This document shows positions 7,972 to 15,895 of a stretch of 64,000 bases of DNA, one piece after another. Every line of letters begins with the position of its first letter. The stretch's first letter is position 1. Below the pieces are notes generated by a model. The model ran no database searches. It was not told the origin of the DNA and worked only from the letters and a program-made list of their open reading frames with translations. The position numbers and the translations under genes were made by a program. The DNA is from Gordonia jacobaea (GTDB lineage Bacteria > Actinomycetota > Actinomycetes > Mycobacteriales > Mycobacteriaceae), in contig NZ_LDTZ01000016.1 of assembly GCF_001186365.1 (NCBI RefSeq), forward strand, positions 1-64,000, given 5' to 3'.

Positions 7972-9390
7972 ATGTGGCTCGTGGAATCAGCTAGGCGCTC
8001 ATGGATCCTCGGCACCCTGTTGGTGCTCAGCGCCGCCGTGGTGGCGTTTGGTTCGTTGATGGTGGGAACCAAACCCGCATTTCTTGTCATCGTGTTACTG
8101 CTGGTCGTTGTCGGTGCCTACGTTGGCCTGGCGCATCCGACCTGGTTTCTCTGGGCATTCGCCGCTGTTCTCGGATTCATGCCGGTCGCGCATTTACCTG
8201 GTGTTCACGTTCCGTTGACATTGGCGTTCGCTGTCGCTGTGATATTGGCGACCGCGATCCACCCCATCGAGGTGCGCTCGCTGACCACAATGGACTGGTT
8301 CGTGATCGTTCTCATTGTGGTCAGTGGAATCTCGATGTTGGCAACCTACGTCGGTTTCGCCGACATAGCCCAATATGTGAAATGGTTCACGGTAACTATT
8401 CTCATCGTCGCGCTTCTGCGCCTTCCGCGACTCCAGCTACGGACGTTCGGTCGCGTGTACGTGGTGGCCAGCGCCGCCTGCGCGATTGTCGCAGCAGGGG
8501 TGCTGGTCTATCCGGGAGTGATGAAGCCGTTCAAGCTATTCGGCTACGACCCCAGTGCGCTGCGCTTCGTCTATCACTCCGGAGGTGCGACGCAGCGGCT
8601 TGCAGGGACGTATATCGACCCCAATGCCGCCGGAATCGGATTCTTCGTAGCGCTGGTCATGTGTGTTGTCCTGTTCGACGGGCGCGCACGCAACGTGCTC
8701 GGTGTGATTTTGGCGTTGGCGCTTTTGCTCACGCTGAGCCGTGCGGGTCTGTTCTCGGTGATCGTCGGTGTCGTGCTCATGCTCATGTTCCAGACGATGT
8801 CGAATCGCAAGCGGCTTGCCATCGTCGGACTCGGTGTGGCCACCTTTGCCGCGCTGGCTGCGGTGCCGCAACTGCGCCAGCGCGTGTTCTCGTCGTTCGG
8901 TAGCCAGGACGAGGGGTCGAGTGCGCGTCTGGATGCACTGAAGGAGTATCCGAGTACCGTCGCCGGGCACTGGGTTTTCGGAAAAGGCTGGGGACTGGCC
9001 GAGTTCATCGATCCTGAAACGTCATTCACCACCAACTACGTCGCGAACGCACCCCTGCTGGCTGTCTATCGTGGTGGAATTCTGGTCGGTCTGGCATTTG
9101 TCGCGATGCTCATTTACGGCTGCTACCTCGGTTATCAGTGCCTGCGTTCGCGCCGCTGGGAATGGGGTTTCTACGGCGGCGGATTCATCGGATTCTCGGT
9201 GGTCGCATTGCAGCTCGACTTTTCGACGATCACCATTCCGGTGTCGACCGCAGATCTGTCGCTGCTCATCGTATTTCTGGTCTACACGTCAGAACTCGCG
9301 CGAGCCGACTCGCGCACTTCGACGTCAACAGCCGAGGACGGCAGCCTTGGCCAAGCCGACGTACTGGTAGGCGAAGGTCGCCGTCCATAG
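7972..9390 (+). CDS. O-antigen ligase/polymerase-like (Wzy) membrane protein
   Basis: The 472-residue protein has about 11-12 hydrophobic helices and a large extracytoplasmic loop before the last helices, the layout of the Wzy_C/O-antigen-ligase family. Short family-like features are AGTYIDPNAAG near residue 215 and LTLSRAGLFS near 250, followed by a loop with GKGWGLAEF. Role: polymerisation or ligation of surface polysaccharide repeats at the outer face of the membrane. ATG 7972 is preferred over an upstream frame extension that is not membrane-like. It is divergent from the Wzz-kinase/lipase operon, so 7806-7971 holds both promoters. The last 66 bases overlap the 3' end of the convergent DUF218 gene. 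Confidence 0.8.
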   Translation: MWLVESARRSWILGTLLVLSAAVVAFGSLMVGTKPAFLVIVLLLVVVGAYVGLAHPTWFLWAFAAVLGFMPVAHLPGVHVPLTLAFAVAVILATAIHPIEVRSLTTMDWFVIVLIVVSGISMLATYVGFADIAQYVKWFTVTILIVALLRLPRLQLRTFGRVYVVASAACAIVAAGVLVYPGVMKPFKLFGYDPSALRFVYHSGGATQRLAGTYIDPNAAGIGFFVALVMCVVLFDGRARNVLGVILALALLLTLSRAGLFSVIVGVVLMLMFQTMSNRKRLAIVGLGVATFAALAAVPQLRQRVFSSFGSQDEGSSARLDALKEYPSTVAGHWVFGKGWGLAEFIDPETSFTTNYVANAPLLAVYRGGILVGLAFVAMLIYGCYLGYQCLRSRRWEWGFYGGGFIGFSVVALQLDFSTITIPVSTADLSLLIVFLVYTSELARADSRTSTSTAEDGSLGQADVLVGEGRRP

Positions 9391-9969
9391 TGGGATCGAC
9401 CGGCCGTAGTCGCGCGGCACGGACCGCATGACGACGTCGCCTGCGAAGCACTGGCCGAAGATGTAGCGGGCGCGGAAGAGGTGGTAGCGCCAGCTGACCA
9501 CTATGACCGAGCGCCAGTGTCGCTCCTTCGCCATCCGCTCCGTGAACATGGCCTCACCACGCGTCGTCGAGGGATCCGGGTTGAAGCAGATGACTTCGAT
9601 GGATTCGGTGCTCGCCGAGCAGACGCGTTCCATCAGTTCCGCGCCGCCCCGGTGATAGCCGTCGTTCAGGTAGGGGTCGGAGATCAGCACCGTGTTGGCG
9701 TAGCCCTCGCGGGCGAGTTGTAGACCGTAGTCTTCGCGGCCGTCGTGTTCGCCGCCGAGCACGACGATGGCGTCGACCTTGCGTAGCGGGTCGGAATGAT
9801 CCCGATAAAAGAGTTGATAACCGACCCCGTCGAAGGCGAGTACGACCACAACGACAATCACGAGCACCCAACTGATCAGACGGCCGGAGAGTCGTCGTCG
9901 ACGGCGGGGTGTCTCCTGTCCGCTGCGGGGCTCGGAGACGCAGGAGTCCGTTGGGTCGGGCGACGTCAC
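9325..9969 (-). CDS. DUF218 / ElyC-YdcF-like membrane-anchored protein (second copy)
   Basis: The 214-residue protein has an Arg-rich cytoplasmic N-terminus, one membrane helix (about residues 30-48), then a DUF218 domain. It carries the same signatures as the copy at 1170-1733: DAIVVLGGEHDGRED, DPSTTRGEAMFTE and VVSWRYHLFRARYIFGQCF. The two copies flank the polysaccharide genes. Its 3' end overlaps the 3' end of the convergent wzy-like gene by 66 bases, and both reading frames look genuine there. From 9970 to 10217 no gene is seen; the stretch presumably holds the promoters of this gene and of the EAL gene. Confidence 0.8.
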   Translation of the reverse strand: MTSPDPTDSCVSEPRSGQETPRRRRRLSGRLISWVLVIVVVVVLAFDGVGYQLFYRDHSDPLRKVDAIVVLGGEHDGREDYGLQLAREGYANTVLISDPYLNDGYHRGGAELMERVCSASTESIEVICFNPDPSTTRGEAMFTERMAKERHWRSVIVVSWRYHLFRARYIFGQCFAGDVVMRSVPRDYGRSIPLWTATFAYQYVGLAKAAVLGC

Positions 9970-10217
9970 GTGGCAAGTCCTCCGGCCGGGAATCTGACGT
10001 CGTCGACCTTAGTCGAGGCTTCCCTGATTGGCTCGAACCGAGGACGGACGGCCACAAAAAAGCGCTTGATGGAGGGCTGAAAGCCATGATTCTCGGGCGA
10101 CAAAACCGCAGATCAGACCCTATATTTGCTAGACCAAAGCGGTGATCAATTGAACTTGAATAGCGGTACTTGGATCCAATTCACACCTGCCCGCTTGGAT
10201 AATCGTAAACTGCACGC

Positions 10218-11429
10218 GTGGAGAGGGCGGCGGACAAGTACGGGGGGCATGACGTTCCCGGAATTGTCGTCGCCATCCTCGCCGATCCGCAGCGCCGGGC
10301 GTGCGCGGTCTTCGGCCGTAAGCAGACCGAGGCGGCAGCGCGCACGGTGGTTTCTCAACTCGTGGAAACGCTGGGGCGCGACGTCGGTCTGGACACCCGA
10401 AACCGATTCGAATGGCTCCTGCGGCTACCGCAGGACCCCGGCGTCGACGCCCTGCTCGTCGCTCTACAGGCGGGCCTCACCGCCACGACGGCCGAAGTCG
10501 ACGGGGTGAGCGTCTTCGTCGACTTCGCCTATGGCATCTCGAGTGGATCGGTGTCAGGTGCCTCGGCGTCAGACGTTGGGGCCGACAGCCTCGTCCGGTC
10601 GGCCGACGCCGCGCTCTGCCTTGCTCTGGAATCGCAGCGTCGAATGGCAATCGCCGGACCCGAAATCTATGAGCGGCTTGAAGACGACCTCGACCTCGCG
10701 GTGAGGCTGACCAACTCGTCGCAGGCAGAGTTCCGACAGTTCTACCAACCGATCGTGCGGATTGCTGATGGCGCGACCGTCGGGTTCGAGTCATTGCTGA
10801 GGTGGATCACCGCCGACGGAGTGCTCTTGCCCGGCGACTTCCTCGCCGTCGCCGAACAGACGTCGACGATCCTGCCCATCGGTCGCAACGGGGTGACTCA
10901 GGCTGTCCGAGCGCTCCACGAGTCGATCAAACCGATGTGCGGCCCGGACGCGTTCGTCAGCATCAACCTCTCGCGGCAGCAGCTCGTCGACGAGACGATC
11001 GTCGATCACGTGGTCACCGAGATCGACAAGTACGGCCTCGGCCCTGGTCAGATCTGGATAGAGGTCCAGGAAAACGAGGTCATCGACTTCGACACGGAGG
11101 CACAGCGTGCCGTCGAACGACTACACGAGAGCGGCTGCACCATCTCGATCGACGACCTCGGCTCGGGATTCTCGGCGCTGCGATACGTGCGGGACCTACC
11201 GGTCGACGTCGTCAAGGTCGATCGGGCGCTCATCTCGGCTATCGCAAACAATCCGACCGACCGAGCGGTGGTGCACGCAATCTGCGAAATGGCCGAGACG
11301 ATGAACATCTCGACGGTCGCGGAGGGCGTCGAGCACCACGCCGACTTCACCGGCGTCGAAGAGTTGGGTTTCCAGTTCGCGCAGGGCATCTACTTCGGCG
11401 CACCCGAGCCGTTCGGGTCGGCGCCGTAG
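10218..11429 (+). CDS. EAL-domain c-di-GMP phosphodiesterase with degenerate GGDEF domain
   Basis: The 403-residue soluble protein has an N-terminal region (about 1-160) resembling a GGDEF fold in which the signature is replaced by RFEWLL at about 63-68, so cyclase activity is unlikely. From about 172 there is an EAL domain with the motif ESL (Glu about 191), FVSINLS, IEVQENEV, IDDLGSG, DVVKVDRALI and AEGVE. The metal-binding and catalytic acids of active phosphodiesterases (E, N, E, DD, K, E) appear present. It probably hydrolyses c-di-GMP. The start is GTG 10218. With the GGDEF protein at 13409 it gives the locus a potential c-di-GMP module next to polysaccharide genes. Confidence 0.85.
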   Translation: MERAADKYGGHDVPGIVVAILADPQRRACAVFGRKQTEAAARTVVSQLVETLGRDVGLDTRNRFEWLLRLPQDPGVDALLVALQAGLTATTAEVDGVSVFVDFAYGISSGSVSGASASDVGADSLVRSADAALCLALESQRRMAIAGPEIYERLEDDLDLAVRLTNSSQAEFRQFYQPIVRIADGATVGFESLLRWITADGVLLPGDFLAVAEQTSTILPIGRNGVTQAVRALHESIKPMCGPDAFVSINLSRQQLVDETIVDHVVTEIDKYGLGPGQIWIEVQENEVIDFDTEAQRAVERLHESGCTISIDDLGSGFSALRYVRDLPVDVVKVDRALISAIANNPTDRAVVHAICEMAETMNISTVAEGVEHHADFTGVEELGFQFAQGIYFGAPEPFGSAP

Positions 11430-11448
11430 TAGTCCTCCGGGTGCGGGT

Positions 11449-12420
11449 TCAGTAGTAGTACGGGAAGGCGTCCCACTCCGGAGAACGCTTCTCCAAGAAC
11501 GCATCTCGGCCCTCGACGGCCTCGTCGGTCATGTACGCCAGGCGAGTGGCCTCGCCGGCGAAGACCTGCTGGCCCATCAGTCCATCGTCGGTGAGGTTGA
11601 ACGCGAACTTCAACATGCGCTGGGCCGTCGGCGATTTGCCGTTGATCGCCCGTGCCCAGTCGATGGCTGTGCGCTCGAGGTCGGCGTGGTCGACGACGCG
11701 GTTGACCGCGCCCATGCGGTGCATGGTCTCGGCGTCGTATGCCTCGCCGAGGAAGAAGATCTCGCGGGCGAACTTCTGGCCGACCTGCTTGGCGAGATAG
11801 GCGCTGCCGTATCCGGCGTCGAACGAGCCGACGTCGGCGTCGGTCTGCTTGAAGCGGGCGTGCTCACGCGAGGCGAGCGTCAGGTCGCAGACGACGTGCA
11901 GCGAGTGCCCGCCGCCGGCGGCCCAACCGTTGACCACGGCGATCACGACCTTGGGCATGGTGCGGATGAGTCGTTGTACCTCGAGGATGTGCAGTCGGCC
12001 GCCCTCGGCCTTGACGCGCGCCTCGTCGACCCCGGTGGCGTCGGCGCGAGTGACGTCGGAGTCGTGGCTGGTCGCGTACTGGTAGCCCGACCGTCCACGG
12101 ATGCGCTGATCGCCGCCGGAACAGAAGGCCCAGCCGCCGTCCTTGGGGCTCGGGCCGTTGCCGGTGAGCAGGATTGTTCCGACGTCGGGGCTGCGTCGAG
12201 CGTGGTCGAGGGTGCGGTAGAGCTCGTCGACGCTGTGGGGGCGGAACGCGTTTCGAACCTCGGGCCGGTTGAAGGCGATGCGCACGATTCCGTCGGCGCG
12301 GCTCGTGCCGACGTGGCGGTGGTAGGTGATGTCGGTGAGGTCGTCGAAGCCTTCGACTGTGGTCCACTGGCTGGGGTCGAAGGGCTGGTCTGATGCGTGC
12401 TGGGTCTCACCGGAGGTCAT
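11449..12420 (-). CDS. menB: 1,4-dihydroxy-2-naphthoyl-CoA synthase
   Basis: The 323-residue crotonase-fold enzyme closes the naphthoquinone ring by converting O-succinylbenzoyl-CoA to DHNA-CoA in menaquinone synthesis. Visible motifs are the oxyanion-hole strand GGWAFCSGGDQR, the disordered-loop region after RIRGRSGYQY, NGWAAGGGHSLH, the catalytic DVGSFDAGYGSAYLAKQ, and the C-terminal EKRSPEWDAFPYYY typical of MenB. ATG 12420 fits the MenB length and excludes an 18-residue upstream extension. It lies a few kilobases from menD, menG and menJ; menC and menE are not in the window. Confidence 0.95.
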   Translation of the reverse strand: MTSGETQHASDQPFDPSQWTTVEGFDDLTDITYHRHVGTSRADGIVRIAFNRPEVRNAFRPHSVDELYRTLDHARRSPDVGTILLTGNGPSPKDGGWAFCSGGDQRIRGRSGYQYATSHDSDVTRADATGVDEARVKAEGGRLHILEVQRLIRTMPKVVIAVVNGWAAGGGHSLHVVCDLTLASREHARFKQTDADVGSFDAGYGSAYLAKQVGQKFAREIFFLGEAYDAETMHRMGAVNRVVDHADLERTAIDWARAINGKSPTAQRMLKFAFNLTDDGLMGQQVFAGEATRLAYMTDEAVEGRDAFLEKRSPEWDAFPYYY

Positions 12421-12483
12421 GAATATTGACCTTAGTTGTCCGATGAGTGGCCTTCGCGAAGCCCCATCTGGCACCCTTGATGC

Positions 12484-12645
12484 ATGTCATTCGAGGTGAT
12501 CGCGATTGTGATCGTCGCCTGGGTGACGATCTCGGTGGTCGTCGCCCTGGTGGTCGGTGCCGTGATCAGGCAGCGTGACCGGCGCGAAGCGCCCCGTCCG
12601 ACCCAGCTCGCAAGCGGTTCCGAATCCGACAAGCACGAGGGCTGA
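12484..12645 (+). CDS. 53-residue single-pass membrane protein
   Basis: ATG at 12484 opens a 53-codon frame ending in TGA at 12643-12645. The product starts MSFEVIAIVIVAWVTISVVV, one strong membrane helix (about residues 3-28), followed by a basic RQRDRREAPRP segment and an acidic tail, consistent with an N-out, C-in small membrane protein. It is divergent from menB and ends 21 bases before the thioesterase gene, with which it may be co-transcribed. Codon usage is GC-rich at third positions as in its neighbours. Function unknown. Confidence 0.55.
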   Translation: MSFEVIAIVIVAWVTISVVVALVVGAVIRQRDRREAPRPTQLASGSESDKHEG

Positions 12646-12666
12646 CCGGCCATATACGGTGGCCAG

Positions 12667-13323
12667 ATGGCATCTGACACGCGCGACGGTTGGGACATCC
12701 GCTCCGAAGAGGAGTCGCCCCACGAGGGCGGATTCCGCGCAAGGATCGAGGTCACGACCGACCGCGGCGGACCCCGATACGCCGAGCTCAACGAGCAGAT
12801 CCGACGGCTCATGGACCTCGCCCGCTACGCGAGTCCCGAGGGCGCGGAGACCGACGAGCTACTCGAGCAGATAACCGCCCTCAACGAACGACTGGAGAAG
12901 GTCCAGGTCGACGAGTGGCACACTCCCGCGGGAACCCGCGTAGACCTTCCTGCACGAGGCAACATCACGCTCCCGCCGTACGTGATCTCGTCGGCGAGCG
13001 CCGACGGAGTGGTCGCAGAGGTCACCTTCAGGCCGTTTCACCTCGGTGGCAACAACGCGGCGCACGGAGGGCAGGTGGGGGTCGCATTCGACGATCTCGG
13101 CGGCATGGCGTCGGCGCTCGCGATCAACGGGGTCACCCGCACCGCATATCTGACGGTCCAATACCGCTCGCTGACACCGTTGTCGACGCCGCTGACGTGC
13201 CGCACCTGGGTCGACAAGCGTGAAGGGCGCAAGGCCTTCGTGAAGGGCACCCTCCACGACGGCGACCGTCTGTGTGCCGAGCTGGATTCGCTATTTATTG
13301 AGCTGAAGCCTGGTCAGCCGTAA
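12667..13323 (+). CDS. PaaI-like hotdog-fold acyl-CoA thioesterase
   Basis: The 218-residue protein has a charged, helical N-terminal half (about 1-90) and a C-terminal hotdog domain with the thioesterase-type motif NNAAHGGQVGVAFDDLGGMA near residues 139-158, followed by YLTVQYRSLTPL. Members hydrolyse acyl- or aroyl-CoA esters. Placement beside menB makes a role in releasing DHNA from DHNA-CoA possible, a step whose thioesterase is often unassigned in actinobacteria; this is inference from context only. ATG 12667 follows the small membrane gene by 21 bases. Confidence 0.75.
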   Translation: MASDTRDGWDIRSEEESPHEGGFRARIEVTTDRGGPRYAELNEQIRRLMDLARYASPEGAETDELLEQITALNERLEKVQVDEWHTPAGTRVDLPARGNITLPPYVISSASADGVVAEVTFRPFHLGGNNAAHGGQVGVAFDDLGGMASALAINGVTRTAYLTVQYRSLTPLSTPLTCRTWVDKREGRKAFVKGTLHDGDRLCAELDSLFIELKPGQP

Positions 13324-13408
13324 CATTTCGAGGTACCAGGGTCGGGGGCGTCTACGTCGGGGGTTGTCCATATCCCAGGGGTCATGAGTACCAGGGAGAT
13401 TGACAGGC

Positions 13409-14398
13409 ATGGACCGGCATTCGGTGGTCGACGACCGCCTGGCGATCACCGTCGCGCTGGGAGCACTCCTGTTCGCGGTGGTTACGTTTGTGCAGGTCAC
13501 TCTCGACACAACGCCCGGAGCACGTCCTGCATCATCGGTTGCGGCGGTCACGGCCGTCGTGCTCGGCGTTGCCGCGTGGATGATCTGGCGGCGGCCGGGG
13601 GCGATCACGTCGCGCACCGCTCCGGTGCTGGTCACTGCGGCTGCGCTGCTTGTTGCCGCGAATCCTCTCGCTTACGTGCTCTGCACGCACGTCGCCTACC
13701 CGTCGATCGGAACGCTGCTGGTCATCGTCGGGATCGGGGCACTCGTCCCGTATCCGCGCATCGCGCTCGCGCTGATCGTCGGGCTAAATGTGGCGGCGCT
13801 GCTGTTGGCGTGGCGCTATCCGCAGGCCGCTCCGCTGGGCGTCGTAGCCGTGCAGTTGCTCAAGGCTGACGTGCTCGCGCTCGTGATCGCGCTGACCTGG
13901 CGACGCACCGAGCGTCGCCTCGGGGCGGCCACCGAGACCATCGCGCATATGGCGGTGACCGACGAGCTCACGGGTCTGCTCAACCGTCGAGGACTGACCG
14001 AGCGCGGACAGACCTTTGTCGACGAGGCCCTCGCGTCGGGAGACCATGTGATTGTCGCCTTCATCGACGTCAACAACCTCAAGGGAATCAACGACTTTCA
14101 CGGACACTTCGTCGGTGACAGTCACCTCTCCGGTATCGGCGAGTCGTTCAGGTGGGTGCTCGACGGTGGCGATTTGGCCGCCCGGGTTGGAGGCGACGAG
14201 TTCGCGTTGGTTGCGCGCGGCGGACCGGATGAGGTCTCGCAGTTCCGATCGCGCGTCGAACTTCTACGTGCACGAGTGCCGCACTTCGGCGTCGCGATCG
14301 GGTGGGCGCAGTGTGGGCCGGATGACGCCAGGACGCTGCGGACCCTGTTCGACGAGGCGGACGGAATGATGCTGCGCCACAAGCGACGGCTGATCTAG
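13409..14398 (+). CDS. Membrane-bound GGDEF diguanylate cyclase
   Basis: The 329-residue protein has five or six N-terminal membrane helices (about residues 12-165) followed by a GGDEF domain. Seen are VTDELTGLLNRRGL near 183, the metal and substrate strand FIDVNNLKGINDFHGHFVGD near 218-237, and an intact RVGGDEFALV with the signature at 261-265. It should make c-di-GMP from two GTP; no inhibitory RxxD motif is seen immediately upstream of the active site. ATG 13409 is preferred over an in-frame TTG three codons earlier. Together with the EAL gene it may regulate the surface-polymer locus. Confidence 0.88.
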   Translation: MDRHSVVDDRLAITVALGALLFAVVTFVQVTLDTTPGARPASSVAAVTAVVLGVAAWMIWRRPGAITSRTAPVLVTAAALLVAANPLAYVLCTHVAYPSIGTLLVIVGIGALVPYPRIALALIVGLNVAALLLAWRYPQAAPLGVVAVQLLKADVLALVIALTWRRTERRLGAATETIAHMAVTDELTGLLNRRGLTERGQTFVDEALASGDHVIVAFIDVNNLKGINDFHGHFVGDSHLSGIGESFRWVLDGGDLAARVGGDEFALVARGGPDEVSQFRSRVELLRARVPHFGVAIGWAQCGPDDARTLRTLFDEADGMMLRHKRRLI

Positions 14399-14496
14399 GG
14401 GTCGTCGGCGCGGCGGTGCGGCTATTTGGTGCCGTGCGGGTGTTGGGGCGGGGTGCAGTTGTTTTGCTTTAGCTGTTTGGCTTCAGGTGTTTGGCT

Positions 14497-15810
14497 TCAG
14501 TGCAGTTCGGTGACCTCGATTGTCGCGCCCGCGGTGTGGAGTCGGTCGATCAGTGCGTCGCCCATCGCGACGGCGGGTGTGAGAACGCCTGCGCGCGAGG
14601 GCAACTGGTGGCGGTTCAGTGCGAGTGTCAGTGCGCTCTCGCCGAGCATGACGGCCGTGGCCTTGTATCCGGGGTCGCCCTTCATCGAGAAGGTGGAGCG
14701 GAAGCGTCGACCGGTCGTGGTGCGCGTGTAGGTGCGGATCACGAAATAGCCGTTCTCCCGCGCCTTTTCGCTGGGACCGGAGCCCGGTTTCGGAAGCACG
14801 CGGTCGAGGAGCGCGCGCGTCGGGGTGAACGACATCGCGCCGAGGAACGCGCCGGACCCGATACCGACGGCGCCCGCGATGACCGTCGACACTCCCGGGA
14901 CACCGCCGACGGACATGGTCTCGGCGTAGTGGAAGTCCTTGCCGTACGCGCCGTCGAGGAGTGCGTTGGAGCGTCGAACTATGCGCGTGTTGTGCGAAGC
15001 CATGAAGAACGGTGCGAGGGTTCCGCGCAGCGATTCGTCGACCTTGTGCGCGTTGATGATTCCGATGTCGCTCGGCTCCGACGACAGCGCGGCTCGCGGG
15101 GTCTGGGCGGGTGCGCCCGAGAGCGCCTGTGGGTTGAGTAGGAGGCGTCGGACGCTGGAATCCTTTGCCTGCTCGGCGATCACGCGCATCGAGTCGATGG
15201 TTCCGCCCGAGACGCCGCCGCGCATCGCAGCCACGACCATGGTGGTGTCGGTCATTTCGCCCGCGTCGGCATCGGTGACTCCGCGATAGAGCTCGTAAGC
15301 GGCGAGATCGGAAGGGACGGAATCGAATCCGCACGAATGCACGATGCGTGCGCCGGTGGCCTCCGCGATCTCGTGGGCTTTCTGGATGGAGTAGTGCACG
15401 AAGGGGACCTCGCCGGTGAGGTCGACGTAGTCGGTGCCCGCGCTGGCTGCGGCGACGACGAGTGCCTCGCCGTAGCGCAGGTACGGCCCGACGGTGGTGC
15501 AGATGACGCGCGTGCGGGCGACCATGGCGTCGAGCGATGCGGGCGACGACGAGTCGGCGACGATGAGCGGCCAGTTGCGAGCGGCGTCTGGCAGGCGGCG
15601 TCGGGTGTCGGCGAGTTTGGTCTCAGAACGCCCCGCGAGCGCGATGCGTGTTCCGGCGGGAGCATGCTCGGCGAGGTAGCGGGCGGTGAGTTCACCGACG
15701 AATCCGGTGGCGCCGAAGACGACGACGTCGAATTCGCGGATATCGGGCGCCACGGACGGGCTCGTCGAGGCTGACGACTGGATGTTTTCGGGCTGGCTTT
15801 CACCGGTCAT
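14497..15810 (-). CDS. Saccharopine-dehydrogenase-like NAD(P)-binding reductase
   Basis: The 437-residue protein starts with a Rossmann fold (FDVVVFGATGFVGELTARYL near 28-47), then LTGEVPFV and HSCGFDSVPSDL, which are typical of the saccharopine_dh_N family. In mycobacteria this subgroup includes trans-acting enoyl reductases acting on polyketide lipids, so a lipid-reductase role is possible but not shown here. The ATG start is at 15810. Its stop lies in a tandem 13-base repeat (TGTTTGGCTTCAG at 14474 and 14488). It is convergent with the GGDEF gene. Confidence 0.8.
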   Translation of the reverse strand: MTGESQPENIQSSASTSPSVAPDIREFDVVVFGATGFVGELTARYLAEHAPAGTRIALAGRSETKLADTRRRLPDAARNWPLIVADSSSPASLDAMVARTRVICTTVGPYLRYGEALVVAAASAGTDYVDLTGEVPFVHYSIQKAHEIAEATGARIVHSCGFDSVPSDLAAYELYRGVTDADAGEMTDTTMVVAAMRGGVSGGTIDSMRVIAEQAKDSSVRRLLLNPQALSGAPAQTPRAALSSEPSDIGIINAHKVDESLRGTLAPFFMASHNTRIVRRSNALLDGAYGKDFHYAETMSVGGVPGVSTVIAGAVGIGSGAFLGAMSFTPTRALLDRVLPKPGSGPSEKARENGYFVIRTYTRTTTGRRFRSTFSMKGDPGYKATAVMLGESALTLALNRHQLPSRAGVLTPAVAMGDALIDRLHTAGATIEVTELH

Positions 15811-15895
15811 GAGTTCAATGTATATGCGACTCCAGTCACAGTAACAATGGGCTGCGTCGTTGTACGGGTGCAGCGTCGCAGGTCAGGCACGGGTT

